Shown here: positions 56,602 to 64,000 of the stretch, piece after piece
How positions within the stretch are numbered: position 1 is the stretch's first letter
Layout of the letters: every line of letters begins with the position of its first letter
NCBI RefSeq assembly: GCF_029392095.1
Contig: NZ_CP113930.1
Location: 1,871,001 to 1,935,000, forward strand
Direction of reading: 5' to 3'
From: Lactobacillus sp. ESL0700
GTDB lineage: Bacteria; Bacillota; Bacilli; Lactobacillales; Lactobacillaceae
DNA: 64,000 nucleotides
Notes under the pieces: model-generated
The model's input: the letters and a program-made list of their open reading frames with translations, nothing else
The model's database searches: none
What the model was told of the DNA's origin: nothing
Made by a program: the position numbers and the translations under genes

Positions 56602-57249
56602 CTATTTTCCTTGGATTCTTAAAATTTCCTTATGGTAGGCTTCTGCTTGTTTAGTCACTGCATCGTAGTCACCTTTAGCAGCTGCTGCAGTTAAATTGCT
56701 GCCGGCACCAACGACAACAACACCGGCTTCAAACCATTCGTGCATGTTCTCAAGGTTAACGCCACCAGTTGGCATAATGTTAACTTGAGGTAGTGGTGCC
56801 TTAACTGCCTTGATAAAGCCGCGACCCAAGACACTGCCCGGAAATACTTTGACAATTTCTGCACCATAACGCATTGCCGTTTGAATTTCAGTAACTGTCA
56901 TGCAGCCCGGCATGTAAGGAATTTGGTATTCATTACACAATAATGCAACTTCCTTATCAAAGGATGGCGCAACGATAAATTTAGCACCCGCCATAATGGC
57001 AATTCTTGCAGTGACAGCATCTAATACTGTGCCGGCACCAACAACAACTTCTGGGTCAGCGCTATATTCATCGTGAAGCTCGCGAATAATTTCATCTGCT
57101 TGTGGTGCAGTGAATGTTAATTCGATTGCCTTAACGCCGCCTTTAATACAAGCAACTGCTGTCTTGTAAGCTTCTTCTTTTGACTTACCGCGAACAACAG
57201 CAACCACACCCGCATTCTGCACTGCAAGCAATGTTTCAGTCTTTTGCAT
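56602..57249 (-). CDS. kdgA: KDPG aldolase
   Basis: 215 residues. Splits 2-keto-3-deoxy-6-phosphogluconate into pyruvate and glyceraldehyde-3-phosphate. Class I aldolase with Arg20 in VVAVVRGKS, Glu43 in AIELTFTAP, and the Schiff-base lysine Lys134 in EIVKVFPGS; GAGTVLD and MPTGGV complete the set. I start at the ATG at 57249 (MQKTETLLAV) behind CGGAGG. It is the first gene of the kdgA-kdgK operon, divergent from a LacI-type regulator, with a GGTAAA-CC-TTTACC operator between them. The eda/kdgA names are both in use. Confidence 0.94.
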   Translation of the reverse strand: MQKTETLLAVQNAGVVAVVRGKSKEEAYKTAVACIKGGVKAIELTFTAPQADEIIRELHDEYSADPEVVVGAGTVLDAVTARIAIMAGAKFIVAPSFDKEVALLCNEYQIPYMPGCMTVTEIQTAMRYGAEIVKVFPGSVLGRGFIKAVKAPLPQVNIMPTGGVNLENMHEWFEAGVVVVGAGSNLTAAAAKGDYDAVTKQAEAYHKEILRIQGK

Positions 57250-57288
57250 AATATTTCCTCCGATTTTTATCACTAATTATAACTTTAT

Positions 57289-57302
57289 GGTAAACCTTTA
57301 CC
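57289..57302. promoter_or_regulatory. Probable KdgR operator between kdgA and the LacI-type gene
   Basis: Perfect inverted repeat GGTAAA-CC-TTTACC, about 20 bp upstream of an ATTATA (TATAAT on the minus strand, 57276-57281) -10 box for kdgA. Confidence 0.6.
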
Positions 57303-57401
57303 TTATTTTTTTCAATCATTATCTTGGAAGTGATGATAATTCATCCCTCCCGATTAGTTGTTTGCTATAATAGCGATATAAACATTGAATTTGAGGCTTT
57401 T

Positions 57402-58382
57402 ATGAAAAGAAAAACAGCTAGTATTAAAGATGTCGCTAACCTAGCGGGCGTATCAATCGCAACCGTGTCACGATTTTTGCACGGAAAATATAATCGAATG
57501 TCACAAACGACTGCCCAAAAGGTTGCGAGTGCAATTGAACAACTAAATTACGTACCTAATGCAGCAGCCCAACAATTGATTACCAATAAAAGTAAAACAA
57601 TTGCGATTATTGTAGCCAATATTGCCGACTCATTTTCAACCGAATTATTTAAAGGAGCCAGCTCAGTTCTAGAGCCTGTCGGTTATACAACAGTGATGCT
57701 AGACACCGACTCGCAGCAACAAAAGGAAGAACATTTAATCAATGCCGTTGGTTTAAACACTTATGATGGCCTGATTTTACAGCCTTTAAGTAGCGACGTT
57801 GCCACGATTAAAGATGAGGTGCGCCGCAAAATTCCCATCGTTATCCTTGATCGTAAATTAGCCTACTCTCCCTGGCCGCAAGTTTTAAGTGATAATCGCA
57901 GTGCTAGCTATCGCGCAGCTAAATATTTCTCTCAGCACAACTGTACCGATGCAATTGTCTTATCTTCACCAATTTCTGTCGCTTCCACAAGACAGGAACG
58001 CTTAGCAGGAATTAAAGAAGTCTACCCTCAGGCAACAATTCTAGAATTTAACGATGAGAGCAATCAAGATGCTGTCTATCAAAAAATAGGTAAAGCTTTA
58101 ACCGATAATCGAAAAACCGTTCTCTTCTTCCTTGAAGAGCGGTGGCTACTTGCCCTGTTGCCGCGGCTAATCAATGATAAGCTGCTTAACGAAAAGAAAC
58201 TACAAATTTCAGGCTTTGCCGACACCGATTTAATTTCAACGATTTGGCCCACTGCTAAAATGATTATTCAAAATCCTTACCAAATGGGTAAAAGCGCTGG
58301 TCAAATCATGCTTAAGTTACTAAACGAAAATCAAAATATTCCCGAAGTCACAACCATTAAAACGGAATTTAAGCCCAAATAG
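57402..58382 (+). CDS. kdgR: LacI family regulator, probable KDG regulator
   Basis: 326 residues from the ATG at 57402 (MKRKTASIKDVANLAGVS), chosen for the GAGG eight bases upstream and the standard LacI start; the longer frame from 57324 runs through the promoter (TATAAT at 57366-57371). Helix-turn-helix and hinge (ATVSRFLHGKYNRMS, YVPNAAAQQL) are intact and the effector domain is complete. It is divergent from kdgA-kdgK, as KdgR is in other Firmicutes, so KDG is the likely inducer. The name is by context. Confidence 0.8.
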   Translation: MKRKTASIKDVANLAGVSIATVSRFLHGKYNRMSQTTAQKVASAIEQLNYVPNAAAQQLITNKSKTIAIIVANIADSFSTELFKGASSVLEPVGYTTVMLDTDSQQQKEEHLINAVGLNTYDGLILQPLSSDVATIKDEVRRKIPIVILDRKLAYSPWPQVLSDNRSASYRAAKYFSQHNCTDAIVLSSPISVASTRQERLAGIKEVYPQATILEFNDESNQDAVYQKIGKALTDNRKTVLFFLEERWLLALLPRLINDKLLNEKKLQISGFADTDLISTIWPTAKMIIQNPYQMGKSAGQIMLKLLNENQNIPEVTTIKTEFKPK

Positions 58383-58400
58383 GCACTAGCAAATTTTTGT

Positions 58401-59147
58401 TTAGCTAACCGTAATACCACCAGTAATGGTAGTGATTTTTACATGATTATCGCTAGTGAAGTTTCTGCCTGTCTGGTTGGCAAAGCAGCGCACATGCCCG
58501 GCTACTGTTGATAATTGATAGTCACTGGTTGGATCAGCTTGAGTAATGCGCACGCCGCCGTTAGTTAACTTCAGGATATTCTGTCCCAATAATTGACTGG
58601 CATCAATTTTGGCACCACCATTTTTTAATCGAGCATCAAGAGTCAATTGGCTGTGATTAATTTTAATACTGCCATTGGCAATGCGCAGTATTGTCTGCGG
58701 CAAACTAGATTGTGCAATTGTTACAGAACCATTGGCCGTTTTAAGTGTCACTTGCCTAGTAACTTTCAGTCCATCTAATTTACTAGCGCCATTTTTAAGT
58801 TCCAATACTAAATGATTGCAAGTTATAGCGGCAAGATTGATGCTGCCATTACAATCATTAATCTCAATCATGTCTAAAGCTGCCTCATTAGGAATGGTAA
58901 TCTCAATTCGAGGCTGCTCTAGGTATAAGTGAAGTAAATTAAGCTGAACAATATCGGCATCACTTTCAGTAACAATTAAGTCATTGCCCCTAACTTCAGC
59001 GTGTAAAGTCTGCTTCTTAGTATCTGTAAGTGTAACCTGGTAAGCTGCTGCGGCGGTAATCGTAACGGCCGCATTTTTAACATTAATTTTGATATTGGTA
59101 AAAGCGGCAGCGGGAATTGTGTGTGTCATTTGATTAGTAAAAGTCAT
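58401..59147 (-). CDS. DUF4097-type beta-repeat protein
   Basis: 248 residues from the ATG at 59147, which has CAAGGAG upstream; a start at 59186 would place that site inside the gene. After a short lead the chain is a series of short beta-strand repeats of the type LKNGASKLDGLKV, LKTANGSVTIAQS, LRIANGSIKINHS, LKNGGAKIDASQL, LKLTNGGVRITQA, spaced about 20 residues, as in DUF4097/putative-adhesin beta-helix proteins. There is no signal peptide or membrane anchor, so it is cytoplasmic or held by a partner. It is convergent with kdgR and looks unrelated to sugar use. Function unknown. Confidence 0.75.
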   Translation of the reverse strand: MTFTNQMTHTIPAAAFTNIKINVKNAAVTITAAAAYQVTLTDTKKQTLHAEVRGNDLIVTESDADIVQLNLLHLYLEQPRIEITIPNEAALDMIEINDCNGSINLAAITCNHLVLELKNGASKLDGLKVTRQVTLKTANGSVTIAQSSLPQTILRIANGSIKINHSQLTLDARLKNGGAKIDASQLLGQNILKLTNGGVRITQADPTSDYQLSTVAGHVRCFANQTGRNFTSDNHVKITTITGGITVS

Positions 59148-59304
59148 CGTTGTTCTCCTTGTAAGTTGTTTTGTTATACTCACCATTAAAGACTATTTAT
59201 TAATAAAAACAACCAAAATTCAGTAAGTGGTCGCTTACCTTGCCTAAGAGGCAGTAATAAGAAACTGAAAATATTGCTGCCTACTTTAAGACCAAGGTCA
59301 TAAT

Positions 59305-59342
59305 AAAACCCCGAAATTAGGAAAATCTAACTTCGGGGTTTT
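59305..59342 (-). terminator. Terminator of the branched-chain aminotransferase gene
   Basis: AAAACCCCGAAATTAG / CTAACTTCGGGGTTTT with one mismatch and a six-base loop. Confidence 0.88.
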
Positions 59343-59368
59343 GTTTCATTCAGTATTTCTATCAAATT

Positions 59369-60391
59369 TTAATCGATTGTTTGTACCCAACCTTCAGGGC
59401 CCTCTTTATCACCATATTGGATAGCAATCAATTCATTGTACAACTTGGTTGTGACAGGACCAGTCTTGTCTTCACTGTAAATGACATGCTTTTGTCCCTT
59501 GTAAGTGATTGAACCGACTGGTGAAATTACGGCAGCCGTACCCATTGCGCCGGCTTCCTTCATCTTGAAGGCTTCTTCCAAAGTGATTTGACGTTCAACT
59601 GGGTTCAAGCCTTGACGCTTAGCAACTTCAAGCAAGGATCTCTTAGTGATTGAAACCAAAATTGATTCGGATTTTGGTGTAACAAATTGACCTTCTTGAG
59701 TAATGCCGAAGAAGTTGGCACCACCAAATTCATCAACATACTTGTGCTCGCGTGGGTCAAGGTACAAGCAGTCGGCAAAGCCTTCTTTATGTGCTTCAAC
59801 TGATGGCAACAAGCTGCTGGCGTAGTTTCCAGAAGTCTTAGCTTGACCTGTCCCAGCATAAGCAGCACGGTCATACGGACTAACTTTGTAAGCTGCTGGA
59901 TTCAAGCCCTTAATATATGCACCAACCGGTGTAGCGAAAATCCGCAGAGTATATTCTGTCGCTGCAGCAACACCCAAAGCTTGCGAGGTGCCAATCATAA
60001 ACGGCCGAACATAAAGCGTTGCGCCACTGTCATATGGTGGCACATATTCCTTATTAGCCAGCACAACTTGCTTAACTGCCTCAACGAATTTATCTTCTGG
60101 ATATGGTGGCATTGCTAAACGTTCAGCTGATAAAGTAAACCGGTGGGCATTTTGATCAGGCCGGAACAGATTAATCTTACCGTCTTTTCTACGATAAGCC
60201 TTCAGGCCTTCGAAAATTTCCTGGCCATAGTGCAACACTTCTGCACCTTCGGAAAGAGTCACAGTCGAATCTTCAACTAATTTTCCTTCTTGCCATTCAC
60301 CATCTTTATATTTAGCTTCATAACGATATGGCAGATCGCGATATGAAAAGCCCAGATTATTCCAATCAAGATCTTCTAGCTTCTGTTTCAT
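59369..60391 (-). CDS. ilvE: Branched-chain amino acid aminotransferase
   Basis: 340 residues, class IV PLP aminotransferase. Interconverts valine, leucine, isoleucine and their 2-keto acids, with glutamate. Typical blocks: LHYGQEIFEGLKAYR with RPDQNAHRF, ATLYVRPFMIGT, the lysine region AGTGQAKTSGNYASSL (Schiff-base lysine), VDEFGGANFFGI and EAGAMGTAAVISPVG. It is monocistronic with its own terminator and no T-box leader is seen upstream. In lactobacilli it serves catabolism and interconversion as much as synthesis. Confidence 0.94.
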   Translation of the reverse strand: MKQKLEDLDWNNLGFSYRDLPYRYEAKYKDGEWQEGKLVEDSTVTLSEGAEVLHYGQEIFEGLKAYRRKDGKINLFRPDQNAHRFTLSAERLAMPPYPEDKFVEAVKQVVLANKEYVPPYDSGATLYVRPFMIGTSQALGVAAATEYTLRIFATPVGAYIKGLNPAAYKVSPYDRAAYAGTGQAKTSGNYASSLLPSVEAHKEGFADCLYLDPREHKYVDEFGGANFFGITQEGQFVTPKSESILVSITKRSLLEVAKRQGLNPVERQITLEEAFKMKEAGAMGTAAVISPVGSITYKGQKHVIYSEDKTGPVTTKLYNELIAIQYGDKEGPEGWVQTID

Positions 60392-60535
60392 CAGAGTACC
60401 TCCACTTATTAATTTCTAGGATAGATATGAAAATTTATGTCATGTTATTTTCATAATTATTTAATTGCTACCTAATTTAACTCATAAAGATACAGATGTC
60501 AATAGCAGATGATAGTTTTTCTACCTATATATAAC

Positions 60536-60567
60536 AAAAACGCCACTTCCAAAAAGTGATGTTTTTA
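60536..60567 (-). terminator. Terminator of the Clp ATPase gene
   Basis: AAAAACGCCACTT / AAGTGATGTTTTT stem with one G-U pair and a short loop, T runs on the minus strand. Confidence 0.8.
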
Positions 60568-60575
60568 AAATTAAA

Positions 60576-62684
60576 TTATTTCTCTTCTTTTCCGACTTTT
60601 TCGGCGTCGGCTTCTACCTTAGGATTAATATCCAATATTGCCTCACCGTTTAAGTAAACATGCTTATCATCAGCAGTAAACTTAACTTCCTTAGTGTCCG
60701 GCTCTTTCATTAGCAGTTTAGCAATTGGCGTTTCCAAATCTTGCTCAACTACCCGACGCAATGGCCGTGCACCAAACTTCTTGTCATAACCCTTCTCTGC
60801 AATATAGGCCTTAGTTTCATGTGAAACATCAACCTTAACTTTTCTCTTGGCAAGAACTTGGTCCATCTTCTTGAGGTAAATATCGATAATCTTGGTCATA
60901 TCTTCTTCACTCAAGGAGTTAAACGGCACAATCGCATCCAGCCGGTTCAAGAATTCAGGTCTAAAGTAAGCTTCTAGAGCCTTAATCATTTTATCATGGT
61001 CAACTTTACCATCCTTAAGTAAATTGTCAGAAAAGCCGGCATTAGAAGTCATAATTAAGATTGTATCCTTGAAGGAAACTGTCCTGCCTTGGGCATCTGT
61101 TAAGCGACCATCATCCATAATCTGCAGCAATGCATTGAAGACTTGTGGGTTAGCTTTTTCAATTTCATCAAACAAAATCAAACTATACGGCTGGTGACGA
61201 ACTTTTTCAGTTAATTGACCACCTTCACCATAGCCAACGTAACCCGGAGCAGAACCGATTAATTTGTTAACTGCCATCTGGTCCTGATATTCTGACATAT
61301 CGAGGCGAATTAAGTGATTTTCACCACCGAACAATTGAATTGCTAATTGCTTGGCCAATTCTGTCTTACCAACCCCAGTTGGACCAGTGAGCAAAAATGA
61401 ACCAGTTGGGCGATCGTTGTCTTTGAAGACTTGCTTACGTGCAATTGCATCGGTAATAATATCAATCGCACTATCTTGATCAATTACCGCCTTCTTTAGT
61501 CGTTTAGCTAAGTCAAGATTATGTTGTCCTTCACTTGCATGCAATTCACTCATCGGAATCTTGGTTCTTGCCTCAATTAAGGCATAAATATCTTGATCCG
61601 TAACTCGCGGCGTTGCAACATCATGAACGTGATCTTTTTTATCGGTCAATTCCTTGATTTGCTTCTTTAAATCACTAGCTCTAGTGTAGTCTTCCTTTGC
61701 AGCAGCCTCTTTCTTCTCGTGTTCAAGGTGCTCAATTCGCTTCTGCAGACTAGCTTCATCTTCGGGAACAGTATCCAAGCCTTTTTTGGCACCAGCCTCA
61801 TCCATTAAGTCAATTGCCTTATCTGGTAAATACCGGCCTTGAATGTAACGCTGTGATAATTCAACTGCCAGGCGCAAAGCACTATCATCGTATTTAACGT
61901 GGTGATATTCTTCGTACTTCTTCTTTAAGCCTTCCAGAATTTTAACGGTTACATCGGCCGATGGTTCTGGTACTTGTACTGGTTGGAAACGCCGAGCCAA
62001 AGCCGCATCATTTTCAATTCTACGGTATTCGCTGGTGGTCGTTGCCCCAATTAAATTCAAATCGCCACTGGCTAAAGCTGGCTTCAAAATGTTGGCAGCA
62101 TCCCCACTATTATTTTCAGAGTCAGTTGAACCAGCACCGACAATGTTGTGCAATTCATCAATGAACAAGATAATGTTCGGGTCTTTTTTAGCTTGGTCAA
62201 TGACCTTCTTCAAGCGTTCTTCAAAACTGCCCCGCAAGCTAGAACCCGCAACCATATCATTAATATTCACATCAATAATATGCTTGTCCTTCATCTTGTC
62301 CGGAACATCGCCGCTCGCAATCTTCTGTGCCAAGCCTTCAACAATCGCTGTCTTACCAACACCAGCAGGTCCAACCAAGACAGGATTATTCTTTTTCCGC
62401 CGACTTAAAATCTCGATTACTTCCTGAATTTGCTCATCACGACCAATTACAGGATCATATTTATGCTTCTTAGCCTGCTCAACTAAGTCAACACCAATTG
62501 GCTTGTCCTGCTTAGGGTCTGGACCAGCAACTGGACCTTGACCATTAAAATTTTGTGGCGACAAGTGCATATCACCTGAATAATGGATTGGAATTGAGCC
62601 GTTGTCAGAATCCTTCATATTACCAAAGAAAGAATTGTTTAATTCGTTAAATAAATTATCAAAATCGTTATCAAAGTATGCCAT
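60576..62684 (-). CDS. clpE: Clp/Hsp100 ATPase, ClpE/ClpL type
   Basis: 702 residues with two AAA+ modules: Walker A GPAGVGKT at 105-112 with FIDELHN, and GPTGVGKT in the second module with LFDEIEKA. Between them is a coiled UVR-like segment (EDYTRASDLKKQIKEL). The N terminus (MAYFDNDFDNLFNELNNSFF) has no Cys4 zinc finger of classical ClpE, and I see no IGF/LGF-type ClpP loop around TSNAGFSDNLL, so it may act as a ClpL-like disaggregase without ClpP. Lactobacillus annotations usually call this ClpE. A perfect CIRCE element sits in its leader, so HrcA control under heat stress is expected. GGGGTG lies before the ATG. Confidence 0.85.
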   Translation of the reverse strand: MAYFDNDFDNLFNELNNSFFGNMKDSDNGSIPIHYSGDMHLSPQNFNGQGPVAGPDPKQDKPIGVDLVEQAKKHKYDPVIGRDEQIQEVIEILSRRKKNNPVLVGPAGVGKTAIVEGLAQKIASGDVPDKMKDKHIIDVNINDMVAGSSLRGSFEERLKKVIDQAKKDPNIILFIDELHNIVGAGSTDSENNSGDAANILKPALASGDLNLIGATTTSEYRRIENDAALARRFQPVQVPEPSADVTVKILEGLKKKYEEYHHVKYDDSALRLAVELSQRYIQGRYLPDKAIDLMDEAGAKKGLDTVPEDEASLQKRIEHLEHEKKEAAAKEDYTRASDLKKQIKELTDKKDHVHDVATPRVTDQDIYALIEARTKIPMSELHASEGQHNLDLAKRLKKAVIDQDSAIDIITDAIARKQVFKDNDRPTGSFLLTGPTGVGKTELAKQLAIQLFGGENHLIRLDMSEYQDQMAVNKLIGSAPGYVGYGEGGQLTEKVRHQPYSLILFDEIEKANPQVFNALLQIMDDGRLTDAQGRTVSFKDTILIMTSNAGFSDNLLKDGKVDHDKMIKALEAYFRPEFLNRLDAIVPFNSLSEEDMTKIIDIYLKKMDQVLAKRKVKVDVSHETKAYIAEKGYDKKFGARPLRRVVEQDLETPIAKLLMKEPDTKEVKFTADDKHVYLNGEAILDINPKVEADAEKVGKEEK

Positions 62685-62720
62685 TTATTAACACCCCTTA
62701 TTATAGTTTTGCGTCTTCAA

Positions 62721-62791
62721 TTAGCACTCTATGAATTAGAGTGCTAATCTGTTTACATCCTAAATTATAACAGGTTATCCACAAATAGCAA
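62721..62791 (-). promoter_or_regulatory. Promoter and CIRCE element of the Clp ATPase gene
   Basis: Minus strand: TTGCTA (62791-62786), 16 bp, TATAAT (62769-62764). Downstream, TTAGCACTC-N9-GAGTGCTAA (62721-62747) is a perfect CIRCE, the HrcA operator. Confidence 0.93.
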
Positions 62792-62843
62792 ATTATTTGT
62801 CTTACTTTTCCACAACGTATAGCTTTATTCTTAGGTAAACAAA

Positions 62844-62866
62844 AAAATGCCGATAAATCAGCATTT
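62844..62866 (-). terminator. Terminator of the UvrA-family gene
   Basis: On the minus strand AAAATGCTGAT / ATCGGCATTTT (one U-G pair) with a T run, nine bases after the stop. Confidence 0.75.
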
Positions 62867-62874
62867 TGTATAGT

Positions 62875-64000
62875 CTATTTATTATTTTTTTGATATAAAT
62901 CGTAGTGTTTACGCAGATATTTTGCAGTCAAACTTGTGGAATTTTCAGAAATATCCACAGGTATGCCACTAGCAACTATCTTACCTCCCTGCTGGCCACC
63001 ACGCGGTCCCATATCAATCATATAATCACTGTTAGCTATCACATCTAAGTCGTGAGTAATTGTAATAATTGTTGCCTGCTGAGCTAACAATTTTTGCAAA
63101 ACTGCTAGCAATGTCCGCACATCATACGGATGCAGCCCAACCGTCGGCTCATCAAAGACAAACAGACTGCCCTTTTGTTTACGGTGCAAGTGACTGGTTA
63201 GTTTCATCCGCTGCGCTTCACCACCTGATAAAGCCGGCGTTGACTCGCCTAAATGCAGGTAGCCCAATCCCATATCGTGCAAGGTGGTGACAGTTTTTTG
63301 AATTGCTGGCACTTTTGCAAACACTCCTTGATTGAGTACATCATCAACTGAGAGAGCTAAAACATCCGCAATACTCAGTCCCTGCCATTTAACTTGCAAA
63401 ACTTTGGAGTTATAGCGTCGCCCGCCACACACAGAACAAGTTTCCACCATATCAGGCAAATATTGAATATCAAGTGCAATTACCCCCGTCCCACCACAGG
63501 CTGGACAAGCACCTTCTTTATTATTATAAGAAAAATGTGTGGCCTTATATTTTAACTGCTTTGCCAGCGGCTGGTTGGCGAATAATTTGCGCAAATTCGT
63601 CATAATGTCAGTATACGTCGCAACTGTCGACCGCTGGTTTTTACCAACTGGCGCAGAATCTACACTAACCACATTCGTAATTCCGCTGGCTGCTAAATCC
63701 TTGACCCAGGCTGGTCCAGGCTCGTGCTTTTTTTGCGCCTTAAGAGCTGGTAAAAGCGAATCAAGAATCATCGTTGTCTTGCCAGCACCGGAAAAGCCAG
63801 TAATTGAGGTCAAGCGACCAACGGGAATTTGCGCGTGAACATCGTGTAGATTAAAACGATCAGTAACTGTAAAAGTAATCTTCCCCTTGGCAAACAACGT
63901 GGCTTCTTTAGCCTGCGGCCTAACTTGTAAAGGTGCGTTACCTGTTAGATAAGGGCCAATGTGTGAACTTTCATTTTGCTTAATCTGATCGGGCGTGCCC
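62875..64000 (-). CDS. UvrA-family ABC ATPase, C-terminal part (cut by window edge)
   Basis: The frame is open to the right edge; only the last 375 codons are visible. They hold the second ABC module of UvrA: Walker A GFSGAGKTTMI, a zinc finger CPACGGTG...CSVCGGRRY, the signature LSGGEAQRMKL, Walker B LFVFDEPTVGLHP and ITHDLDV. GTPDQIKQNESSHIGPYL ahead of it is the linker before the second module. UvrA binds damaged DNA with UvrB. The shortened zinc region and short C terminus (about 25 residues after the ABC domain) resemble UvrA2/drug-resistance-type paralogs rather than housekeeping UvrA; this is a judgement from the visible part only. Confidence 0.85.
   Translation of the reverse strand, partial: GTPDQIKQNESSHIGPYLTGNAPLQVRPQAKEATLFAKGKITFTVTDRFNLHDVHAQIPVGRLTSITGFSGAGKTTMILDSLLPALKAQKKHEPGPAWVKDLAASGITNVVSVDSAPVGKNQRSTVATYTDIMTNLRKLFANQPLAKQLKYKATHFSYNNKEGACPACGGTGVIALDIQYLPDMVETCSVCGGRRYNSKVLQVKWQGLSIADVLALSVDDVLNQGVFAKVPAIQKTVTTLHDMGLGYLHLGESTPALSGGEAQRMKLTSHLHRKQKGSLFVFDEPTVGLHPYDVRTLLAVLQKLLAQQATIITITHDLDVIANSDYMIDMGPRGGQQGGKIVASGIPVDISENSTSLTAKYLRKHYDLYQKNNK

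Overview
The window reads as a chromosomal segment of a low-GC, fermentative lactic acid bacterium, most likely Lactobacillus in the strict sense. Pointers are a malolactic enzyme module, a LacL/LacM two-subunit beta-galactosidase, a surface protein with a C-terminal SLAP (S-layer type) domain, an enterocin A-type immunity protein, a Hol_Tox-type toxic peptide, CIRCE and cre sites, and strong AGGAG ribosome binding sites. The large set of plant-polysaccharide and uronate genes fits a plant-fed or pollen-feeding-host niche; that last point is inference, and I cannot name the species.

Layout. 1-7.3 kb: end of a DMT transporter, tenA, a LysR regulator divergent from a malolactic enzyme and malate carrier, and a TPP-riboswitch-controlled thiamine salvage operon (thiM-thiD-thiE). 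7.3-9.5 kb: two small coupled regulator/membrane-protein pairs (XRE plus a four-helix protein; LytTR plus a LiaF-like protein). 9.5-13.5 kb: purA-purB divergent from guaC across a probable PurR box pair, then tRNA-Arg. 13.5-19.7 kb: an accessory patch with an orphan HicB-like protein between two copies of a tRNA-type terminator, a phosphatase/YdcF pair facing a LacI regulator, a type I toxin-antitoxin locus, a bacteriocin immunity protein and a leucine-rich-repeat surface protein. 19.7-22.7 kb: two tandem APC permeases.

22.8-58.4 kb is a carbohydrate island. A minus-strand operon (uxaC1, GH78 rhamnosidase, GPH transporter, GH38 mannosidase, lacL, lacM) lies next to an operon of LacI regulator, secreted GH28 polygalacturonase and a condensation-fold acyltransferase, then GPH transporter, uxaE and uxaC2, then a GntR regulator divergent from uxuB-uxuA. 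kdgA-kdgK with a divergent LacI-type regulator completes the route from galacturonate or glucuronate to pyruvate and glyceraldehyde-3-phosphate: uxaC, then uxaE (tagaturonate to fructuronate), uxuB, uxuA, kdgK, kdgA. Three promoters in the island (uxaC1, GPH-uxaE-uxaC2, uxuB) carry the same 14-bp element next to a cre-like site, so GntR plus CcpA control is likely.

Inside the island two events stand out. A roughly 4-kb islet (flavoprotein, SLC13-type permease, LysR) sits between two 139-bp direct copies of the 3' end of an rpiR gene. The neighbouring beta-glucoside-type PTS gene is broken by a single-base frameshift. 58.4-64 kb: a DUF4097-type protein, a branched-chain aminotransferase, a CIRCE-controlled Clp ATPase and a UvrA-family protein cut by the window edge.
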